This document shows, piece by piece, positions 44,303 to 51,628 of a DNA stretch of 64,000 bases. Origin of the DNA: Paenibacillus sp. JDR-2. GTDB taxonomy: Bacteria; Bacillota; Bacilli; Paenibacillales; Paenibacillaceae. The position numbers were made by a program, and so were the translations under genes. Positions within the stretch are counted from its first letter, which is position 1. Every line of letters begins with the position of its first letter. The notes below the pieces were generated by a model. It was not told where the DNA came from. It saw only the letters and a program-made list of their open reading frames with translations, and did no database searches. The stretch is from contig NC_012914.1 of the NCBI RefSeq assembly GCF_000023585.1, positions 6,981,501 through 7,045,500 on the forward strand, read 5' to 3'.

Positions 44303-44367
44303 ACAAACGAAAGTTTGTATACAGAATTTTCACACAATTGAACAAATACATAACATAATAAGTTATG
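44303..44367. promoter_or_regulatory. Operator dyads between the catabolic operon and its DeoR regulator
   Basis: ACAAAC-GAAA-GTTTGT at 44303-44318 and CATAAC-N7-GTTATG at 44349-44367. The intergenic region is AT-rich and holds both divergent promoters, so these are candidate sites for the DeoR-type regulator. Confidence 0.55.
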
Positions 44368-44397
44368 CTTGAGGAAGCTATTAGGAGGAGATCAATC

Positions 44398-45183
44398 ATG
44401 CTAATCGGAACACGCCGTCACGAAATTATGATGCTGCTGGATTCAAAGCCGCAGTTAACGATCCTCGAGCTTGCCGAGCAGTTTAACGTATCCAAGATGA
44501 CGATTCGCCGCGACCTCGATCTTCTGCAATCGGAAGGGAAAATTCAGCGCTTCCATGGGGGCGCCGTCAAGGTAAAACGGTTCATGGGCGCCAAATACGA
44601 GCAACGCGCAAATGAGCATAAGGCGGAGAAGCTGGCCATTGCCAAGGAAGCCGTCAAGCATATTCAGGATGGCATGAGCATTATTTTGGATGCAGGGACA
44701 ACCGTGGCTTCCATGGTGGATGAATTAGAGAGGTTTAAAGGGCTTAAGATTATTACCCGTGATCTGCATACGGCTCTTATGCTGTCCAATGAAGAGAGAT
44801 TCGGCAGCTTCGACGTGTATTGCTCGGGGGGAAGAATAAGCAAATGGGCGTATAGCCTGGACGGCATTTATGCGGAGAAAATGCTGCAGTCGCTGACTGT
44901 CGATGCGGCCTTCTTGACCTGCGAAGCCGTTTCTCTGACAAAGGGCGCCATGGCTTGGTCTCCGAATCTTGTCGGCGTCCGGCAGACCACCATGGAGGCC
45001 GCGGGAAAAACGATTCTGCTGGCCGATTCCAACAAGTTCAGCTACAATTCGCTTGCGATTTTTGCGAAACTCGATGAATTTGACGAGATTATTACCGACA
45101 GTCGTCTGGACGAGTATGAAGCGGTATCGTATCGCAAATCCGGCCTGCCGTTAACGACAGTATCCGCCACTGCCAGTCGATAA
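44398..45183 (+). CDS. DeoR/GlpR-family transcription regulator
   Basis: 261 residues from ATG 44398 (AGGAGG eight bases before); the open frame starts at 44365. Helix-turn-helix (about 3-57, LAEQFNVSKMTIRRDLDLLQ, then GKIQRFHGGAV) and a DeoR C-terminal sensor (about 75-230, ILDAGTTVASMV, TRDLHTALML, VDAAFLTCEAVS). Such sensors bind phosphorylated sugars or related metabolites. Divergent from the creatininase-family operon, which it probably represses until the pathway intermediate appears. Confidence 0.93.
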   Translation: MLIGTRRHEIMMLLDSKPQLTILELAEQFNVSKMTIRRDLDLLQSEGKIQRFHGGAVKVKRFMGAKYEQRANEHKAEKLAIAKEAVKHIQDGMSIILDAGTTVASMVDELERFKGLKIITRDLHTALMLSNEERFGSFDVYCSGGRISKWAYSLDGIYAEKMLQSLTVDAAFLTCEAVSLTKGAMAWSPNLVGVRQTTMEAAGKTILLADSNKFSYNSLAIFAKLDEFDEIITDSRLDEYEAVSYRKSGLPLTTVSATASR

Positions 45184-45190
45184 AACAAAA

Positions 45191-45221
45191 AAGCCTCCGC
45201 AGACAGGATCTGCGGAGGCTT
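45191..45221. terminator. Bidirectional terminator after the DeoR gene
   Basis: 12-bp perfect arms at 45191-45202 and 45210-45221 with an A-rich left edge; between convergent genes. Confidence 0.92.
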
Positions 45222-45234
45222 CGTAATTATAGGG

Positions 45235-45717
45235 TTATACTTTTGGATCAACCGGTATCATAATCGTAAACTCGGGGTTTTTGGCATAAGGATCCTGCGC
45301 CACCCGGTACCGCTCAAAATGAGTGACATCACCTTTACGTAACGGATAACCCTGCTTCTCAATCCAGGCGAAAATGTTCGTATAAGAGGAGTCGATATTG
45401 TCTTCCTTCTTGTGCTCGGTCATGGCATAGGTCAGATCCGGAACGGTTACGCTTGCCATACCCTCAGGGACATCCTCCACTTGTTCGACTTCGAGAGCCG
45501 CATAGTGAATAAAGCTGTCGCCTTCATAATGATAGGATAAGCCGAGTAAAATGTCCGGTTGTACAACATGCCTGATTTCCGATAACCTTCGAATCACTTC
45601 CGTCTGAACGGCACGGATACCTCCCTCTCCCGCTTCCTCAAACGTTCCTTCCCACCTAATTCCGACCGCTTGAAAAGAGGGCTTGCTAACCAGGATGGCT
45701 TCAAAGACCTGATCCAT
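45235..45717 (-). CDS. GyrI-like/effector-binding domain protein
   Basis: About 160 residues from ATG 45717, which follows GGAGG by eight bases; the longer frame begins at a TTG overlapping that site. The fold pattern (FQAVGIRWEGTFEEAGEG at the start, a LLGLSYH core strand, FAWIEKQGYPLRKGDVTHFERY near the end) matches stand-alone GyrI/AraC effector-binding domains that bind cationic drugs or small molecules. No DNA-binding part is present. Acts as a free ligand binder or unknown enzyme. Confidence 0.82.
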   Translation of the reverse strand: MDQVFEAILVSKPSFQAVGIRWEGTFEEAGEGGIRAVQTEVIRRLSEIRHVVQPDILLGLSYHYEGDSFIHYAALEVEQVEDVPEGMASVTVPDLTYAMTEHKKEDNIDSSYTNIFAWIEKQGYPLRKGDVTHFERYRVAQDPYAKNPEFTIMIPVDPKV

Positions 45718-45783
45718 TCCATCAACCTCCAAAGTAGAGTTACCACCCTATTTTACAAGATATGGATTATAAAATCTGTATAT

Positions 45784-46236
45784 TTATTCTTCTTTGTATT
45801 TATCTTTTACAATACCGGAACCAATCCCCGCACCCACCATCAGAACAAGGGGAGCAAAGTTCCAGAACCACGTTCCGCCAAGCATGGTAATATCCGTACC
45901 GGCCAGTTTGTTTAGCCCCAGCACAACAAGCTTAATGACAAGCAGTAGCACGCCCAGCAGGAATAAAAGATCAAATGATGCCTTAAGCCTCGGATAGGCA
46001 AGCTGCCTGCTGTCCTTAATCACCTTTTGCGTCAACTCTTCATCGCTCCTTAATAATTCGTCAATCGTAACGCCAAAGAGATCGCTTATTTTGATAATAA
46101 TCTCGATACTGGGATAGTTCTGATTGTTTTCCCACTTCGACACCGATTGGCGGCTGACAAACAGCTTCTCGGCTAGTTCATCCTGCGGCCACCCTTTGCT
46201 TTGTCTCATGGCCTTGAGCTTCTCTCCGAACACCAC
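45784..46236 (-). CDS. XRE-type regulator with C-terminal membrane segments
   Basis: 150 residues, GTG start with AAAGGGG upstream. N-terminal helix-turn-helix (about 3-60, QDELAEKLFVSRQSVSKWENNQ) typical of Xre regulators with a YIPSIE-like continuation, followed after residue 85 by two hydrophobic segments (about 88-108 and 122-142). Membrane-tethered DNA-binding proteins of this type often respond to membrane or envelope state. No partner gene is apparent. Confidence 0.9.
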   Translation of the reverse strand: MVFGEKLKAMRQSKGWPQDELAEKLFVSRQSVSKWENNQNYPSIEIIIKISDLFGVTIDELLRSDEELTQKVIKDSRQLAYPRLKASFDLLFLLGVLLLVIKLVVLGLNKLAGTDITMLGGTWFWNFAPLVLMVGAGIGSGIVKDKYKEE

Positions 46237-46373
46237 TACGAATTACCCCTTTCTGACGCAACTTATGTACCCACATCATGCTGATTTCATTGTACGAAGT
46301 AAAGCGAGCATTCGTTGCGAAGCGCCGCAACTATAGGTTGCGCAAGGATTTCCCCCGCGATAACAACACAAAA

Positions 46374-46405
46374 GGCCGCTCAGCGGAGCTGCACGGCCAT
46401 TTTTT
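46374..46405. terminator. Terminator at the end of the NADAR operon
   Basis: GGCCG/CGGCC outer and CAGC/GCTG inner stems; T7 on the plus side and TTTT on the minus side. Lies 12 bases past the last gene of the minus-strand operon. Confidence 0.82.
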
Positions 46406-46416
46406 TACATTATTTT

Positions 46417-47076
46417 CTATACGGTAATATCATCTATGTAATAAGCATAAATCCGTTCAATCGGTTTGAAAAACAGGTGCCCGTCTTCCCACGGTTGGAA
46501 ATGCAAATCCATCCTCGAGTCACTCCAGTTCTCCGGTGTTCCCGTTGTTTGGAGACGACCCGGCTTAACAGGCTCCTCCGTCACATTCGGGAATTCCTGA
46601 TAGCCGAACAGGAGATTCTCGTGGATTCCGATAATCTCGTACTTGGGACCAAAGAAAGCCCGCTCCTCCTGAAGCTGGTAATGGTAATACACGTAGCTCC
46701 CGATCATCTCCGGCTTCAGATGGGCAACGCGCCCCACTCTTCTCTCCACCGGATGCTTGCGAAGCCAATGCTCCCGGTCCGCAGGTTCGTTAAAGTGAAA
46801 GACATCCATCATCCGAATCCATTTGCGGGGCTCTGCCTGTCCCGGCCAATCCGTCAAGTAAGGCTCCGCCGCACCGGCAACTTCCTCTGGGGCTAGCTTG
46901 CCGTCCGTGCACTCATAGTAAAGAAAGAGATTATGATTCCAATAAAAAGCCGCTGCCGTCATCAAACGCCCCTGCTTCACGAGGCGGATAACCTGCTCAT
47001 CCTGCTGTAGAGCCGCTATGCCTTCCTCCTGAAGCCCCTCTCTCCATGCTGCCCTGAACATCAATCTTTCGATCAT
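46417..47076 (-). CDS. Unrecognised 219-residue protein, last gene of the NADAR operon
   Basis: Soluble, aromatic-rich protein without signal peptide. Two halves can be seen: residues 1-120 have FYWNHNLFLYYECTDG and MMDVFHFNEPADREHWLRKH, faintly like a ferredoxin-like alpha/beta barrel of the rhamnose-mutarotase sort; residues 120-219 have HLKPEMIGSYVYYHYQLQEE, KYEIIGIHENLLFGYQEFP and an end YAYYIDDITV. I do not recognise a family. GGAG precedes the ATG, 21 bases after the AAC(3)-like gene. Its place in an ADP-ribose operon suggests a related but unknown job. Confidence 0.75.
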   Translation of the reverse strand: MIERLMFRAAWREGLQEEGIAALQQDEQVIRLVKQGRLMTAAAFYWNHNLFLYYECTDGKLAPEEVAGAAEPYLTDWPGQAEPRKWIRMMDVFHFNEPADREHWLRKHPVERRVGRVAHLKPEMIGSYVYYHYQLQEERAFFGPKYEIIGIHENLLFGYQEFPNVTEEPVKPGRLQTTGTPENWSDSRMDLHFQPWEDGHLFFKPIERIYAYYIDDITV

Positions 47077-47097
47077 ATCGCCAGCTCCATTCTACCT

Positions 47098-47904
47098 TTA
47101 AGTGAAATGCCGATGCTTTGGCAGCCACTGAACCGCGGCATCAACCGCTGCCTTCATTTCAAACAGCTTGCAATCACCCTGACCTACCTTGCCGCGCTGA
47201 ACTCCGCTATGAAATTGCGCGCCAAACTCATCGAAATCACCCGAGTCATACGCATAATCCGTGAACCATCGCCAGGAACGTTCCCCATCGACCAGCATGG
47301 CCGTCCCCATCTTTTTCGCAGGCATGCGGTCAATCCTTGTCTCGGCAAGATGCAGGCTCGTACAGGAGTCGAAGCCAACGCCGAGCAGCAGCACCTTTGC
47401 CCCTGCCGCATACAGCTTGCCAAGCGGGGAAGCCTCCCCGAACTGGGGCGTTAACGGATGACCGGATATAATATACTCCGCATACTTGCCATTCGCGCAA
47501 AAGGATACCTGAGGGTGTTCCGACCTTAACGTGCCCGGATAAGTCCGGAACAGCTCGGCAATACGCCCCATCCCCCGTGTTGGCGTTATAGCCGGATCAA
47601 AAGCGGGCATTTCGTTATAAATGATCTCTAGCCATTCCTGCGGAACAGGAGGATTTCCCCATTCGGCGGGATCGCTCCAGTCTCCGCACTGCGCCGGCAT
47701 GACCAGCGTGCCTTCAGCCCCAACGGCTTGCAGCAGGGCCTCCACAACCGCCTGCGGACCGCCGCATACCCAGCCTAAGCTGGACATAGAGGAATGGACA
47801 AGAAGATGGTCACCCTCCCGTATGCCTAGCTTACGCAGATCACGCACCATGCCGCTTACCGTTACGGGCAGCCGCGTTTGTTTTATAATGTCGTGTTCGC
47901 TCAT
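47098..47904 (-). CDS. AAC(3)-family aminoglycoside-type N-acetyltransferase
   Basis: 268 residues of the Antibiotic_NAT family: LLVHSSMSSLGWVCGG (34-49), GTLVMPAQCGDWSDP, RGMGRIAELFRTYPG, the acetyl-CoA/drug motif RSEHPQVSFCANG (about 128-140) and LLLGVGFDSCTSLHLAE. The family acetylates the 3-amino group of aminoglycosides, but many chromosomal members have other or unknown amine substrates. Its start overlaps the NADAR-PARG stop by four bases, so it is translated with an ADP-ribose hydrolase; the link suggests a different physiological substrate. Resistance is possible but unproved. Confidence 0.9.
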   Translation of the reverse strand: MSEHDIIKQTRLPVTVSGMVRDLRKLGIREGDHLLVHSSMSSLGWVCGGPQAVVEALLQAVGAEGTLVMPAQCGDWSDPAEWGNPPVPQEWLEIIYNEMPAFDPAITPTRGMGRIAELFRTYPGTLRSEHPQVSFCANGKYAEYIISGHPLTPQFGEASPLGKLYAAGAKVLLLGVGFDSCTSLHLAETRIDRMPAKKMGTAMLVDGERSWRWFTDYAYDSGDFDEFGAQFHSGVQRGKVGQGDCKLFEMKAAVDAAVQWLPKHRHFT

Positions 47905-49304
47905 TGGCTTTGCTCCTTTACTCGAAACACCTGTTCAAAGGCGTTATAGCATTTACGATCCTTTGACGTATCAAGTACGGCAAAGGTAATCGTCGAGAAC
48001 CATGTGCCGTAACCTTCGGCTTCCAATAGATCATGCCACCAATTTGCTACTTTTACCGGATCATTCCCGAATACACCGCATCCGTAAGCACCCAGAATGA
48101 GATTGGTATCCCCCTGATGGGCAAAAACAGCTAACGCCAGCCGCATGCGGTCTTTCATAACGCGTTCCGCTTGAAGCTTATTCTCGCCTTTCTGCACAAC
48201 CTGCCCGTAATTTACGGCCGGAAGGGTCAATACCGAGGCCCGTATAGGCTGACGAATGAGGTTAAATTTGGTATCCCTGAAAAATACGACATCGGGAGAG
48301 TAAATCGCATGATCGGTGTACATCATGGATCGGTAAGCCCGGTTGGCGGAATAAAAGCGCCCATGACGCAGTTGTGTCCCGTATAATCCGCTTGATGCAG
48401 CCAAACTCTCCTCTTGTGCCATTGCTCCGTTCAGAAATCCGCCGCCGGGATTCTTGGCGCTTGCAAAGTTAAGCACTCCTACCCGTTCGGCACCCGTTTC
48501 AGCATAGCGGATTATTGCTTGAACAGTAGCCTCATTCGTGACGTAAATAGATGGTTGGGACGCTCCCTTTACCGGCACCCGTAAATTACCGATTATGCTT
48601 ACGCCTTCTTCCGGCGTAAAAAGCCGGCTTTTGTCCTCCGATAACTTCTGCGCTTCCGCTATGTTAACTTGAATGCCATTATAGTTATAATAGCCTTGCT
48701 GCTGAATCAGTAATGTCTCCTGTGCAATTTCTCTACGGTTCATGATTATCCCTTCTTTCGTTAAACAGTTCATCCCTACTTCCATTAACGCAAATCCAAG
48801 CCAGTTCTTTCCGCGCCACTTTAACGGATTTCCTGCATTGGAGTCCGACTGCCCCATACCTATACCCCAAATCCGGTCGTACGGGCTGGCTTCAACCAGG
48901 ATGGAGTTATCCGTTGTCTTCAAAATTAGTCCAAGCTGAGCATTTTGCGAGAATTTAGCAAGGTTCCCTTTCTTCACAATCCCGTAGCAATGGCTCTCCC
49001 ATAGCGTTTTATCGAAGTTTTTCACTGACCGGCCAAAAGCCTTGATCTCTTTCGGATCACTCGCTTGCAGGATTGCGGCCAATATCTCCCCATCCTGAAA
49101 CAGCCGGGCTTTTTCCGCCATCATGTATTGCTCGGAGCATGAATACGGAACCCCATCGATAACGAATGGACTCATCCACCATTGGCTTAAGCAGCTTTTG
49201 TCAATCTTGCCGGGTTCGGAAGGCGTGTGCCCCCAGAAGAACAGAAACCTTCCCTTCCCGCCGACGGCATGCTCTTTCTGCAATTGTTCAATGCCGTATT
49301 TCAT
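47901..49304 (-). CDS. NADAR-PARG fusion (two ADP-ribose hydrolase domains in one protein)
   Basis: 467 residues. Residues 20-178 are a NADAR domain (FFWGHTP, YSCSEQYMMAEKARLF, EASPYDRIWGIGM at 138-150, WRGKNWLGFALMEV), a fold that removes ADP-ribose from guanine bases and related N-glycosides. Residues 188-460 are a bacterial PARG domain of the TIGR02452/DUF2263 kind, with NFASAKNPGGG (to Gly289) and QEE (297-299), the catalytic GGG-x7-QEE signature, and ILGAYGCGVFGNDP later. The protein is cytoplasmic. Start overlaps the NrtR-type gene by four bases, stop overlaps the AAC(3) gene by four. An internal start with its own ribosome site precedes the PARG half. No ADP-ribosyltransferase toxin is visible nearby. 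Confidence 0.9.
   Translation of the reverse strand: MKYGIEQLQKEHAVGGKGRFLFFWGHTPSEPGKIDKSCLSQWWMSPFVIDGVPYSCSEQYMMAEKARLFQDGEILAAILQASDPKEIKAFGRSVKNFDKTLWESHCYGIVKKGNLAKFSQNAQLGLILKTTDNSILVEASPYDRIWGIGMGQSDSNAGNPLKWRGKNWLGFALMEVGMNCLTKEGIIMNRREIAQETLLIQQQGYYNYNGIQVNIAEAQKLSEDKSRLFTPEEGVSIIGNLRVPVKGASQPSIYVTNEATVQAIIRYAETGAERVGVLNFASAKNPGGGFLNGAMAQEESLAASSGLYGTQLRHGRFYSANRAYRSMMYTDHAIYSPDVVFFRDTKFNLIRQPIRASVLTLPAVNYGQVVQKGENKLQAERVMKDRMRLALAVFAHQGDTNLILGAYGCGVFGNDPVKVANWWHDLLEAEGYGTWFSTITFAVLDTSKDRKCYNAFEQVFRVKEQSQ
48741..48758 (-). promoter_or_regulatory. Internal ribosome site and ATG at the NADAR/PARG junction
   Basis: On the minus strand GAAGGGAT lies six bases before an in-frame ATG at 48743-48741 (Met188, MNRREIAQ), exactly where the PARG domain begins. 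It may permit a free PARG product beside the fusion, or be a trace of two once-separate genes. Confidence 0.55.
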
Positions 49305-50203
49305 TCAAATCCCTCCATCTTTCTTCGATAGAGACGGGATGGACGGTGACCGGAGTTTTCCGTATAGTGATCCGTTTCCGTCACGAGGTCCGCAATCTTG
49401 CGCCGAAACGCCGCTTTCAAAAGCTCTTTATCCAAAATAACTTCATACACCTGCTGCAGTTCCGTTAGCGTAAACAGCTTAGGCATGAGATGAAGGGCTA
49501 TATCGGTATAGTTCACCTTGCCTCTCAAACGTTCAATGGCATAGGCAATGATTTTGGCATGATCGAAAGCTAATCCGTCGTTGCTCACTATGCTGTAAGC
49601 GGTTTTTGTTGCTGCCTCCGTAACGGTATCCGTACGCTCCACCATTGCCTTCAGCTCTGCATAATCGGAGCTCAGAAGGAGTTCATACTGCAGCGTCCTG
49701 GCATATCCGCCCTCAACAAACTCCTTTTGCTCCCTGATCAGCCGGTACGATGCTTTAAACCATGCAGCGTTCGCCGCATCGTCTCCTGCCTTCAGCTCTA
49801 ACTCTTTACTGTTCACCAGTGCCATGTAAGAGCAGCTCATGACCCAAGTTCGGGGATCCCGGCCGATATCGCTAAACGTATATAGTTGCTCCAAATAAAC
49901 GTTATCGACTCCCGTCTCCTCGTGAAGCTCCCTGACCGCAGCCTCCTCCGTTGTTTCATGAGGCCGTACAAAACCGCCAGGCAAAGCCCATTGCCCCAGA
50001 AACGGATGACCGCCCCTCTGAATAAGCAGCAACCGAAGCTCCTTCTCGGGCAGTTTGCGGTAATTGTTTTCCTCTGTATGGGTTACCGTAAAAATAACCA
50101 TATCCGCAGCAACCGAAGGGCGCTCATAGTCCCCGGGCTTATACTGCTCCATAAAGTCACGCTCGGTTAATCCGTTTGGATCCAGCCGTTCCAAGCTGCT
50201 CAC
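49301..50203 (-). CDS. NrtR-type Nudix regulator with winged-helix domain
   Basis: 300 residues: Nudix domain (about 30-175) with an intact box starting at Gly77 (GFVRPHETTEEAAVRELHEE, then TGV) and a C-terminal winged helix (about 205-295, LAFDHAKIIAYAIERLRGK, FTLTELQQVYEVILD, FRRKIADLV, PSRLYRRK) characteristic of NrtR. NrtR regulators bind ADP-ribose or related NAD products and leave DNA in response. The intact box suggests it may also hydrolyse its ligand. Annotated start is GTG 50203; a TTG at 50194 has the better GAGGG spacing. First gene of the NADAR-PARG operon, with TTGTTA palindromes upstream. Confidence 0.92.
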   Translation of the reverse strand: MSSLERLDPNGLTERDFMEQYKPGDYERPSVAADMVIFTVTHTEENNYRKLPEKELRLLLIQRGGHPFLGQWALPGGFVRPHETTEEAAVRELHEETGVDNVYLEQLYTFSDIGRDPRTWVMSCSYMALVNSKELELKAGDDAANAAWFKASYRLIREQKEFVEGGYARTLQYELLLSSDYAELKAMVERTDTVTEAATKTAYSIVSNDGLAFDHAKIIAYAIERLRGKVNYTDIALHLMPKLFTLTELQQVYEVILDKELLKAAFRRKIADLVTETDHYTENSGHRPSRLYRRKMEGFE

Positions 50204-50214
50204 ACCCTCATCTA

Positions 50215-50255
50215 TTGTTATTTTTACTTTGATAATAACAACTTGTTACTAACAA
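50215..50255. promoter_or_regulatory. NrtR-type operator palindromes
   Basis: TTGTTATT-N11-AATAACAA (50215-50241) and TTGTTA-C-TAACAA (50243-50255) directly upstream of the operon, giving four TTGTTA half-sites. The regulator gene is first in the operon, so feedback control is the simplest reading. Confidence 0.68.
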
Positions 50256-50304
50256 ATATAGCAGAGCGGATTCCTGTCCGGCAAGGGCAAACTTGTTTAT
50301 AACT

Positions 50305-50331
50305 AAAAAGGAGTACCGCAGCGGCACTCCT
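50305..50331 (-). terminator. Terminator of the Nudix gene at 50330
   Basis: AGGAGT/ACTCCT arms (50309-50314, 50326-50331) with an inner CCG/CGG pairing and TTTTTAG on the minus strand. Confidence 0.8.
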
Positions 50332-50749
50332 ATTCCCCAACTATTTTATCCCTGTACAAATTGACCTGCTCGATCATGTGCCCGATATTCCCTTCGCCTG
50401 CGTATAGGGTCATATCGAAGAAGTTGCAATCGAGGTCCGACCAATACAGCTCATTCTCGTCGCCGGCGACGGCAACGTTTTCTCGCTTCAATCGCCCGGC
50501 ATACACTTCCACGTAACAGTTCTGCAAGTAATACTTAAAATCCATAACGGGCATAAGGGAGATATCCTCTTGCGTAATACCGGTTTCTTCCGCTAGTTCC
50601 CGGTAAGCAGCGTCCAACCCGGTCTCGCCGGGCTCGATTTTCCCGCCAACCAGATTACTTAATCCTTTGTAGGGATCCTTCAGACGCCTGCACATTAGGA
50701 GTCTGCTCATATCCCTGCTGTATACCATGAGAACATTATATCCCTGCAT
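50330..50749 (-). CDS. Nudix hydrolase (MutT-like)
   Basis: 139 residues with an intact Nudix box (GKIEPGETGLDAAYRELAEE, then TGI; about 36-58). Hydrolyses a nucleoside diphosphate linked to another moiety; C-terminal region rich in acidic and aromatic residues. GGGGG precedes the ATG. Not in the NADAR operon, as a terminator and operators lie between, but same strand and next in line. Substrate unknown. Confidence 0.9.
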   Translation of the reverse strand: MQGYNVLMVYSRDMSRLLMCRRLKDPYKGLSNLVGGKIEPGETGLDAAYRELAEETGITQEDISLMPVMDFKYYLQNCYVEVYAGRLKRENVAVAGDENELYWSDLDCNFFDMTLYAGEGNIGHMIEQVNLYRDKIVGE

Positions 50750-50844
50750 GATGATACCCCCTTCTTCTGTAATAGTGGCGAGAAAACCTCTATGTTACAA
50801 TAAATCTATCAATCCTAGTCCAATAGAATAGGCGGAGGCACAAT

Positions 50845-51339
50845 ATGTCCATTACCTATAAAATGTATACGATGTGTATGGTTCAAGATAAGGATAAGGT
50901 ACTTTTAATCAATAGGCCAGACAAAAAGGGTTTTCCCGGCTATATCGCCCCGGGCGGCAAAGTAGACTTCCCGGAAAGCCTCGTGAATGGCGCCATCCGC
51001 GAAGTGCGGGAAGAAACCGGCTTGATCGTAAAGGACATTATCTATAAGGGCCTTGAGGAATTTTGCGACCCCACCACGAACCTGAGATATATGGTCTTCA
51101 ACTACCTGGCGACTTCGTTTGAAGGCACGCTGCTCGAGAACCCGCCAGAAGGCGAGCTGCTCTGGGTGAACAAGGATGACGCCCTAAAGCTTCCGATGCA
51201 AAGCTGGTTTGCGCGCCGGTTCCCGCTTTTCTTCCAGGAGGGGACGTTTGAACTGAGCTATGTATGGGATGAGAAGGTTAGAGAAACGTTGGATAAAACC
51301 GAGCGCTTCTACTCTCTTGCCCCTGTACAGCAGCATTAA
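50845..51339 (+). CDS. Nudix hydrolase, 8-oxo-dGTP-diphosphatase-like
   Basis: 164 residues with Nudix box GGKVDFPESLVNGAIREVRE and ETGL (about 38-60), and FNYLATSFEGTL, GELLWVNKDDALKLPM typical of MutT/MutX-type members that remove oxidised dGTP. Starts after GGCGGAGG. Divergent from the previous Nudix gene and upstream of the serS T-box. Confidence 0.88.
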   Translation: MSITYKMYTMCMVQDKDKVLLINRPDKKGFPGYIAPGGKVDFPESLVNGAIREVREETGLIVKDIIYKGLEEFCDPTTNLRYMVFNYLATSFEGTLLENPPEGELLWVNKDDALKLPMQSWFARRFPLFFQEGTFELSYVWDEKVRETLDKTERFYSLAPVQQH

Positions 51340-51362
51340 CCCGTAGGTTTTTAAATTCGCAC

Positions 51363-51392
51363 TTGAATAAAAATAGCAGCATAAGCTATACT
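51363..51392 (+). promoter_or_regulatory. Sigma-A-type promoter of serS
   Basis: TTGAAT (51363-51368), 18-base spacer, TATACT (51387-51392). Predicts a transcript start near 51399, at the beginning of the T-box leader. Confidence 0.65.
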
Positions 51393-51398
51393 AGTAAA

Positions 51399-51600
51399 AA
51401 TTCAAACGAAATTAGGCCGATGAAGAGAATCCAACTCGGAGGCGTTCTCGTCAAGGGGAATTACCGTTCTCCCTAAGTTAACCGGACCCGCCCGTTACCG
51501 CGGAACTAAGTGGATTAAACTTCCTGTTTAATCAATTTGGGTGGCACCGCGAGAATACAAGCGCTCTTCGTCCCAATCGGACGATTAGAGCGCTTTTTTG
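51399..51600 (+). ncRNA. T-box leader of serS
   Basis: The T-box sequence GGGTGGCACCGCG at 51539-51551 and the upstream CCGTTACCGCGGAACTAAGT are hallmarks of tRNA-sensing leaders. A terminator follows: arms 51559-51567 with 51587-51595, an inner TCGTCC/GGACGA stem and T6. Uncharged tRNA-Ser binding would shift it to the antiterminator. The leader before the T-box is rather short (about 140 bases). UCC at 51430-51432 is a candidate specifier, not certain. Read-out: more SerRS when serine charging falls. Confidence 0.92.
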
Positions 51601-51628
51601 TATTCTTATTGAAGAGGAGCGAGTTGCC

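Noticed and set aside
47098..47904. Treating the AAC(3)-type gene as an acquired resistance cassette
   Set aside because: It is translationally coupled within a chromosomal operon and no mobile ends or composition shift are evident.
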